In this document: positions 5,869 to 6,406 of the stretch, in pieces
Position numbering within the stretch: position 1 is the stretch's first letter
How the letters are laid out: every line of letters begins with the position of its first letter
Assembly (NCBI RefSeq): GCF_002498065.1
Contig: NZ_DAFZ01000121.1
Location: forward strand, 1-6,406
Reading direction: 5' to 3'
From: Methanoculleus sp. UBA208
Lineage (GTDB): Archaea; Halobacteriota; Methanomicrobia; Methanomicrobiales; Methanoculleaceae
Length of the DNA: 6,406 bases
Made by a program: the position numbers and the translations under genes
The notes under the pieces: model-generated
What the model saw: only the letters and a program-made list of their open reading frames with translations
What the model was told of the DNA's origin: nothing
Database searches by the model: none

Positions 5869-6308
5869 ATGGATCCCATCGACTCGCTGTAGAGGCGCGA
5901 CGTGCATCCCGCGATCAGCCCGGCGACGGCGTCGTCAAGGAACGGCCCGAGTTCCTTTAAGATCCCCGGCTTCTTCTGGTCGTAGCGGGTGAACTCGAAC
6001 CGGGCGTAGGTCCCCCCGATCACCTCGGCGATGGCCATCCCGATGATCTCGTCGGAGAGCAGGAAGACCGGGTCGTCGGCGATCTCGGAATCTTTCCGCT
6101 TCAGGTAGAGTTCATCCTCGAGCAGGACGGCGCCGAGGAGAAGCGACGATATGTTCGGGTCCATGAGTGCTTTCCCGATCTTCTCGTCAAGCCTGCGCGC
6201 GGCCTCGTCCGCCCCTATCCCGTGGGGGACGTAGAGTTCCATCGCGGCGGCGACGATATCCCTCCTTGCGATGCCCTTCTCTTCCAGCCTGCGCTCTATC
6301 TCGAACAT
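5865..6308 (-). CDS. cobZ: Alpha-ribazole-5'-phosphate phosphatase CobZ (PgpA-like family)
   Basis: The 147-residue protein belongs to the phosphatidylglycerophosphatase A (PgpA) family. In Methanosarcina mazei a PgpA-like protein, CobZ, was shown to replace bacterial CobC as alpha-ribazole-phosphate phosphatase, and the overlap with cobS here supports the same role. The N-terminal helical part (1-45) is followed by the PgpA-like core: DEIIGMAIAEVIGG (86-99), RYDQKKPG (108-115) and the acidic pair D125-D126 in FLDDAVAGLIAG, all likely involved in metal and phosphate binding. It lacks the obvious multiple membrane spans of bacterial PgpA, consistent with a soluble-substrate phosphatase. The ATG at 6308 has no ribosome-binding site, and it heads the operon. 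A role in phosphatidylglycerol-type lipid synthesis is the alternative, but context makes it less likely. Confidence 0.85.
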   Translation of the reverse strand: MFEIERRLEEKGIARRDIVAAAMELYVPHGIGADEAARRLDEKIGKALMDPNISSLLLGAVLLEDELYLKRKDSEIADDPVFLLSDEIIGMAIAEVIGGTYARFEFTRYDQKKPGILKELGPFLDDAVAGLIAGCTSRLYSESMGSM

Positions 6309-6326
6309 TGTTGGAGTATTGGGGGC

Positions 6327-6345
6327 GGGAGGTATTTTGGCGTTT
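6327..6345 (-). promoter_or_regulatory. Possible weak promoter of the cobZ-cobS operon
   Basis: On the minus strand ACAAACGCCAAAATACC lies about 20-36 bases before the cobZ ATG, and no ribosome-binding site follows it. The A-rich AAAATA could be a poor TATA box giving a leaderless transcript. I see no cobalamin riboswitch; the upstream sequence within the window is too short and lacks recognisable B12-box sequence. Confidence 0.25.
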
Positions 6346-6350
6346 GTGTT

Positions 6351-6406
6351 TAACGATGCTCGGAGAAGACCGAAGGTCTTCGAGGTGTGAGCGTAGCGAG
6401 CATGAG
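6351..6406. repeat. Right-end palindromic repeat, related to the left-end element, cut by the window edge
   Basis: TAACGATGCTCGGAG at 6351-6365 resembles TAACGGTGCTCGAG at 151-164. GAAGACC-GAA-GGTCTTC at 6365-6381 is a perfect 7-bp stem with a 3-base loop, overlapping CGAAG-GT-CTTCG at 6371-6382. CGAAGGTCTTCGAG (6371-6384) matches the left copy at 216-229 in 13 of 14 bases. The tail GTGAGCGTAGCGAGCATGAG continues to the window end. It lies directly upstream of cobZ, so it might affect that operon, or simply be a dispersed intergenic repeat. Confidence 0.5.

Noticed and set aside
5389..5892. Plus-strand open frames opposite cobS
   Set aside because: They are Arg/Glu/Gly-rich shadows of a gene with all CobS signature motifs on the minus strand.

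Overview
The window is archaeal and most likely from a methanogen of the order Methanomicrobiales; Methanoculleus or a close relative is my best guess. The evidence is an archaeal-type EF-1alpha followed by an archaeal uS10, a classical BRE/TATA promoter, an archaeal cobalamin pair (PgpA-like CobZ with CobS), a small methanogen-type sulfite-reductase-like protein, and GC-rich coding DNA. The genus is an inference from protein style, not a database result.

Layout. Positions 1-375 carry no convincing gene but hold several strong inverted repeats. Three co-directional minus-strand genes follow, read right to left: tuf (EF-1alpha, 2405-3682), rpsJ (uS10, 2065-2373) and a large polytopic GT39/Agl23-like membrane glycosyltransferase (376-2052). 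Spacing is tight (31 and 12 bases), and a clear BRE/TATA element at 3762-3776 lies upstream of tuf, so they look like one transcription unit. A divergent plus-strand gene (3861-4163) encodes a 100-residue Cys/His-rich protein I do not recognise. It converges on a second minus-strand operon, cobZ (5865-6308), cobS (5158-5868) and a siroheme/[4Fe-4S] sulfite-reductase-like ferredoxin protein (4242-5120). The last 98 bases are non-coding and contain a repeat resembling the one at the left end.

How the genes work together. tuf and rpsJ are the usual tail of the archaeal str operon, here without rps12, rps7 and fusA immediately upstream. Agl23-like proteins are associated with surface glycan or lipid-linked sugar assembly, so the third gene is probably along for expression rather than for function. 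CobZ and CobS act at the end of adenosylcobalamin synthesis (nucleotide-loop assembly). Methanogenesis depends heavily on corrinoids. The downstream sulfite-reductase-like protein would need siroheme, which shares its precorrin-2 precursor with cobalamin, but a functional link is only an inference.

Most of the window is ordinary core-genome content. The points most worth following up are the Cys/His-rich orphan protein, the sulfite-reductase-like protein placed in a cobalamin operon, and the related palindromic elements in the two terminal non-coding regions.
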